This document shows, piece after piece, positions 59,760 through 64,000 of a stretch of 64,000 nucleotides of DNA (the stretch's first letter is position 1; the number at the start of each line of letters is the position of its first letter). The position numbers and the translations under genes were made by a program. The stretch is taken from contig NC_063439.1 in assembly GCF_020379485.1 (NCBI RefSeq), forward strand, positions 12,648,683-12,712,682, in the 5' to 3' direction. Origin of the DNA: Brassica napus (taxonomy: Eukaryota; Streptophyta; Magnoliopsida; Brassicales; Brassicaceae). The notes under the pieces are model-generated. The model had not been told where the DNA came from, did no database searches, and saw only the letters and a program-made list of their open reading frames with translations.

Positions 59760-61328
59760 ATGCCCAGCAGTACCAAAAGCAACAAGAACAAACAACTGCT
59801 ATTCTCAGAAGATCCTGCTCACTTAGAACGCTCGATCCGCAAAGACCAACGTTCCACATCGATCGACGCAGCAGCTTTCACGTCGACCGATTGCCGCACC
59901 CAACCGTCGACCGACACCCGACCTTCATCGTCGACCGATTTACCTCGTTCGACATCGATCGACACTACACCTCGTACATTGATCGATCCTCAGTCGCGAA
60001 GCATGGTTGCGATTGTTATTCTCAGACATGACGAGAATGGAAACCTCTATTACTAGGATGGTCATCTGCGTAATGCAACATGTCAAAAAAACTAGACGCT
60101 CAGGGGAATGTAATCCCTGATACTGATGCAACAGGAGCTGCTCAACCTTTAGAAGAGGCTGCTCGACCAAGGGCACTGGCCGACTACAATCGTCCAGATG
60201 AGTACTACGCCAACAGATCAGCTATTCGACTTCCAGAGATTCAGAAGCAGAATTTCGAGCTGAAGCCTCAGTACTACACACTCGTGTCGCAGATATCCTA
60301 CTCTGGGTTACCGCACGAGCATCCTATGCACCACCTTGAAAGGTTCGAGGATATTCGTATGGATGGAGTCCCTGAGGACTACCTATTGTGCAAGCGATGC
60401 ACTGGCTTAATCAGCTACCCACATGATCTCTAACATCCTGGGCCGAAATCAAGAATGCTTTCTTGCGAAACTTCTTCGATGAAGCACACGCTGAAGACTT
60501 GAGAAGCAAAATCGCTACATTCGCACATGAGGCAGGAGAGTCTTTCAAAGACGCGTGGATCAGATTCAAGTTCTTCCAGCGAGACTGTCCACACCACGGA
60601 TTCAACGAAGTGCAACTGCTGAGCACTTTCTTCAGAGTATCGCCTTGAGGTATCAGATTGCTCTTGATACAGCTAGCGAGTGAAACTTCAACACCAGGAA
60701 TCCGGTAGAATCTGTGAGACTGATAGAAAATCTAGCAAACAGCAGCAGCACCAAGAACACTGACTTTGAAAGAAAGTAATCTGTTGCATCCCTAGAGAAG
60801 GAGCAGATGGACGAAGTTAGAGCAAAGTTAGATGTGGTTCATGAGCTTCTCAGGAAGCAAGTCTGCTCAGCTGAAGGAGAAGAGGCTGTAGACATGGAAA
60901 GAGAAGAAGATGTTAACTACATTGGAGGTACTGGATTTCAGAGGTCTGGAAACCAGGATGGAAACATAAACTTCTATGGCAATGGTCAGAGGAGTAACCA
61001 GAGTTCACAGTTTCAGAAACCTTTCAACAACAACAGCAGAGGCTATGGAAACTCATTCTACCAGAATCCACCACCACAGACTCAGGAGAGCAAGATTGAA
61101 GCAATGCTTGACAGAGTTCTGGAAGGACATCAACAAGTCACTGTGGATTTCAATGGGAAGATAGATTCCGCCTACAACAGTCTGAACACAAGAATTGAGA
61201 CCTTAGGAACTCAGGTTAGGAAGCTTGAAATGCAAATGGTTCAGACTGGAGACACTGTAAAGAGGCAAGAAGCCTTGGCTAGAGGGCAGGAGTTGAGAAA
61301 GCAAAACACCACGTTAATGCCATCATAG
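59760..61328 (+). pseudogene. Gypsy gag, broken into several frames
   Basis: 59760-60056 encodes an N-terminal part with SID/STD repeats. 60080-60433 contains the gag core entry 'RLPEIQKQNFELKPQYYTLV' and 'HLERFEDI', characteristic of plant Athila/Tat gag. 60463-60648 continues with ESFKDAWIRFKFFQRDCPHH. 60807-61328 is a Gln/Asn-rich stretch followed by a coiled-coil-like segment (about residues 105-160). Frames change at about 60060, 60435 and 60650, with a stop in the last region. Relative to family members a piece between FEDI and LLCKRC seems shortened. No zinc knuckle was found. Confidence 0.78.
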
Positions 61329-61345
61329 ATGATGATTTTTGGCAA

Positions 61346-61903
61346 GTGGTGAGGCATGAGAAGCTTGGAGAAGAAGACTTTGAAGTTGAAAGCTCCATGA
61401 GTTTCGGCGGATCACAATTGTGTCGACCGATGTCAATGGATACACATCGATCGACAGACCATGACGAAGATCGATCGACAGATTACTCTCGACATCGATC
61501 GTCGTCTGCTGAATCGACTTCAGAGTGTAGTGCAGTTCGAATCATGACTCATGAGGAATTTGCAGAAAATCATCCTCACCCACCCTCCCCTTTCTACGTC
61601 AAAATCGATCGACCGCTTGAGCCAGCAGTCGACCGACAAAGAGAGACCGACATCGATCGACCCCCCTCACCTCCCATCGATCGACGGGCACCTGTCACCT
61701 ACCGAGTGCGGTTACCATCTATTGATAATGACCGAATCAACGCACTCAGACCACCACTTAAACCATCAGCCAACCCATCAGAACTTACAACCAACCCTTC
61801 AGACACTACACCAGAGCCTATGCAAGTTGATGAGGCAACCGAAGGAAGAAGGTTAAGGAAGAGGAATGAGAAGATTCCTAAGAACCTTAAGAGGAAAAAC
61901 TAA
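61346..61903 (+). pseudogene. SID-repeat linker region of the gypsy polyprotein
   Basis: 185 codons, rich in Asp, Arg, Pro and Ser. Short motifs of the type (S/V/I)(I/T)DR recur: MSMDTHRSTD, RSTDYS, KIDRPLEPAVDRQRETDIDR, PIDRR, PSIDND. At DNA level most are cgatcgac or atcgatcga. No fold is recognised. It is followed after a frameshift by the protease region, with which it overlaps by 38 bp. Confidence 0.65.
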
Positions 61904-62405
61904 TGAGAAGGAGATGGATGGTTTCACTAAGAGAGTCCTCAGAATCCCAGTAGAGAAACCTTTTGATGAAGTTTATTTCACATACAGGTTGTGGATGTTC
62001 TTCAGAGAGACTAAGGAAACTGAAGAGGACATTAGGAGAATGTTTCATCATGTCAGGGAAATGATGAAACTAAGGATCACATTGAAGAAGAAGAGTAATC
62101 CTGGGAAGTTCGCAATACCATGTGTGGTGAAGGGTATTGAATTTCCCCATGCACTTTGTGACACAGGACCATCAGTCAGCATACTACCTAAGGTTATGGC
62201 AGACCAGCTGGGTCTGAAAATAAAGCCTTCTTCAGAATCTTTCACCTTCGTGGATCTTTCAGAAAGAAGCTCAGGAGGCATCATAAGAGACCTTGAAGTA
62301 CATATTGGTAATGCCCTTATCCCAGTAGATTTTCATGTCCGGGACATAAAACTAAACTGGAATTCTTCACTTCTGCTTGGAAGAGCTTTCCTGGCTACAG
62401 CATAA
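61866..62405 (+). pseudogene. Gypsy retropepsin-like aspartic protease
   Basis: 179 codons. The protease core begins near residue 80 (KFAIPCVVKGIEFPHALCDT). The catalytic motif is D99-T-G-P-S, where Ala or Ser is usual in place of Pro; then VSILPKVMADQLGL, and SLLLGRAFLATA as the flap-to-end strand. It would cleave the element's own polyprotein. It ends at a stop (62403) directly before VVCDMNTNRLCLTLID, which in relatives continues the protein. Confidence 0.75.
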
Positions 62406-62417
62406 GTTGTATGTGAC

Positions 62418-63107
62418 ATGAACACCAACAGATTGTGTCTGACACTGATAGATCGATACGTCCACTATGACCCAGTTCGAGTTGTGAGACAACAGGTCAA
62501 CCTCGTGGAGCTTGGAAATGATCTTGGGTACATTGCAGCATGCCATTGTGGAGCAGAATACAAAACAGAGTACTCGAAATCGATCGACACTCACACTGTT
62601 TCATCGATCGATTCTAATGAGTCACTGATGACCGATGAACGCTATCCCACGTCGCTTGACGGGAAGCAAACGGTAGACCACTTCGCGTTACCAGATCAGT
62701 GTTATCCATATTTTGCCTTTCAACAACCCAACAACAGAGGACGAGATGACTATTCAATAGACAGTTGGGCAGACAGTGGATTCCATGAAAGTTTTGCAGT
62801 GAATACTGTAATTCCTTCATCCAATGAGGATCCTAAAGAGGAGTATGATGAGGATTGCTGGAAGAAAAGAGCTATAGAGATTGCTATGCATGATGACAGA
62901 TATTCGGGCCATTCCTTCAACAACACGTCTCCACCATCGATCGACAGAGTTCACTCAGCATCGGTCGATACCCACCCTCATCCAGCAAAACGTTCTTATG
63001 CATCGATCGATACCATACCTTGTACATTGATTTATATTAAAGCCGCCACCTTTGAAAAGGAAAAGGGAATATTTCAATTCCAAGTAGGTTTACTAATACC
63101 TATATAA
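62418..63107 (+). pseudogene. Post-protease region with SID repeats
   Basis: 229 codons in the same frame as the protease and separated from it only by the stop at 62403. After NRLCLTLIDRYVHYDP come SID motifs (KSIDTHTVSSID, PSIDRVHSASVD, ASIDT) separated by acidic, low-complexity sequence. No enzymatic motif. Confidence 0.65.
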
Positions 63108-63321
63108 AAAGTTTTGCTTCCCAGATTACTTCTCACGACACCGAAGCAGAAAAGATGAATGCTCCCAAAAACCAATCAGAAGGAACATCCAACAGGAGCA
63201 TTCAATCCAAAAACCCTAATTCCGCAGACAAACGTCTACCATCGATTAATACTCCAGTCTCAACATCGATCGATACTCATTCTAAACCTCAACTTTCCTT
63301 AGTACTAAAAAGAATAGGAGT

Positions 63322-64000
63322 ATGGATTACGGTTTTCTAACTCCTGATGAATTTGGTATTTTCAGGGACCCAGATGGCCATGCAAGAGCTATGGATGGAA
63401 GAATTCTAAAAGTATCCAGGGAGAACATAGCAGACATTCTTCAGGTGGCCAATGGACCTGACAACTTGTTTATGCAGCAACGCAGCATTCCAGACAACAT
63501 TCCAAAAGTTCGAGACGAACTTCAAGGGGCCAACACAACAGCAATTAGTTCACACCAATCATACCGACCAGTTAGCCAAGCATTGATTGACAAGGTTGCT
63601 TCAACATCTTTCGACAGGGTAACACCAATGTCGCTCGACAAGGCACCCTCACCATCAATCAACAGTCGTTATGAGTTTGGACATCGCGCTTATGACATCT
63701 ATGGAGCCAGAAAGTTCACATGGGAACAGAAGGACGAATATGGAGTCTACAAAGATGAGTTTGGATATGCAAGGAACGTAGCTGGTGAGATGATCCATAT
63801 TACCAAGGACAACATCAGAAAAATTCTGGAGAGAGCATCACTATATGAAGAGAGTCACATATGTCTTCCAGAACATGCCACTTCTTTCACACCTACAAGA
63901 CTGGTACCAGAGATCTACACCAAGGATGAGATTAATGAGATGGTGACTGGTATTTGTGGAGCTCAGGAAAGGCTAGGAGATGAACTTAATACATTGGTAG
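63322..64000 (+). pseudogene. Open gypsy-derived frame running off the window
   Basis: From ATG at 63322 I read 226 codons without a stop to the last base. It contains two copies of a 'Y(D/G).(F/Y)G.....(D/E)..G.AR......I...(R/K)(E/D)NI..IL' pattern: GFLTPDEFG...SRENIADIL and YGVYKDEFGYA...KDNIRKIL. It ends with EIYTKDEINEMV. The inverted copy at 33910-33400 has the same two parts. It is probably an internal part of the element's polyprotein before the polymerase; whether it is intact cannot be judged here. A short ORF at 63155-63340 just upstream, in another frame, carries SIN/SID motifs of the same region. Confidence 0.65.

Larger units (their letters stand above)
59262..64000 (+). mobile_element. 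Athila-like gypsy retrotransposon, 5' half, cut by window edge
   Basis: LTR part ends GGTATCA at 59645. A primer-binding-site-like TGGTGTCGTTGCCGGA follows at 59650. Gag-like, protease-like and SID-repeat coding then run to the window edge. Reverse transcriptase and integrase would lie beyond 64000. Coding frames are broken several times, so this copy is not functional. The inverted fragment at 30090-33915 is a relative. Confidence 0.8.

Overview
This is nuclear DNA from a flowering plant of the mustard family, most likely Brassica or a close relative. The basis is AT-rich intergenic DNA, genes with many short introns, the transposon families present, and two intact genes whose Arabidopsis counterparts are close neighbours on chromosome 3 (HIRA and the FAR4/FAR5/FAR8 cluster). 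A run of exactly 100 N (58901-59000) shows that the sequence is a scaffolded assembly.

Only two genes look complete. Both lie on the minus strand, and all splice junctions were read by eye. FAR8-type fatty acyl-CoA reductase (10308-13846, 10 exons, 496 aa) makes primary fatty alcohols. HIRA (36559-40864, 10 exons, 1022 aa) is a replication-independent H3.3/H4 histone chaperone. The 22.7 kb between them is almost entirely transposon-derived.

Layout. 1-699: one end of a CACTA transposon. 1075-4787: a minus-strand Helitron with a second Helitron nested inside (1938-3172). 5012-8230: two poly(A)-tailed retroposons with target duplications, side by side. 10.3-13.8 kb: FAR8-type gene with a Stowaway MITE in one intron. 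13.9-20.7 kb: intergenic, with a diverged tandem repeat and a terminal-inverted-repeat element. 20681-23158 and 24955-26187: two more copies of the first Helitron family, the second a deletion derivative. 27014-28415: a solo LTR. 28777-29106: a SINE. 29509-35514: a gutted gypsy-type element whose core is replaced by an inverted fragment of an Athila-like element. 36.6-40.9 kb: HIRA. 42639-47528: a full-length but disabled Ty1/copia element. 47.6-50.9 kb: broken pieces of three unrelated genes (BIR-type LRR kinase, COP1-interacting-protein-like, IQM calmodulin-binding). 51.3-56.5 kb: three Helitrons or candidates, one carrying an RPA70-like OB-fold gene. 56.5-58.6 kb: a LINE 3' end, a copia RNase H relic and a thioredoxin-like fragment. 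58.6-64 kb: LTR-like sequence, the gap, a long inverted repeat, and the gag/protease half of an Athila-like element that runs off the right edge.

I see no rRNA gene, tRNA gene or CRISPR array. I found no clearly new biological system. The most informative observations are a Helitron insertion with its empty site visible in a sister copy, a two-headed Helitron family, the RPA-carrying Helitron, the cluster of three captured-looking gene fragments, and a peptide repeat built on GATCGATCGA in the Athila-like element. No homology search was run. Family names rest on recognising motifs and on remembered Arabidopsis proteins.
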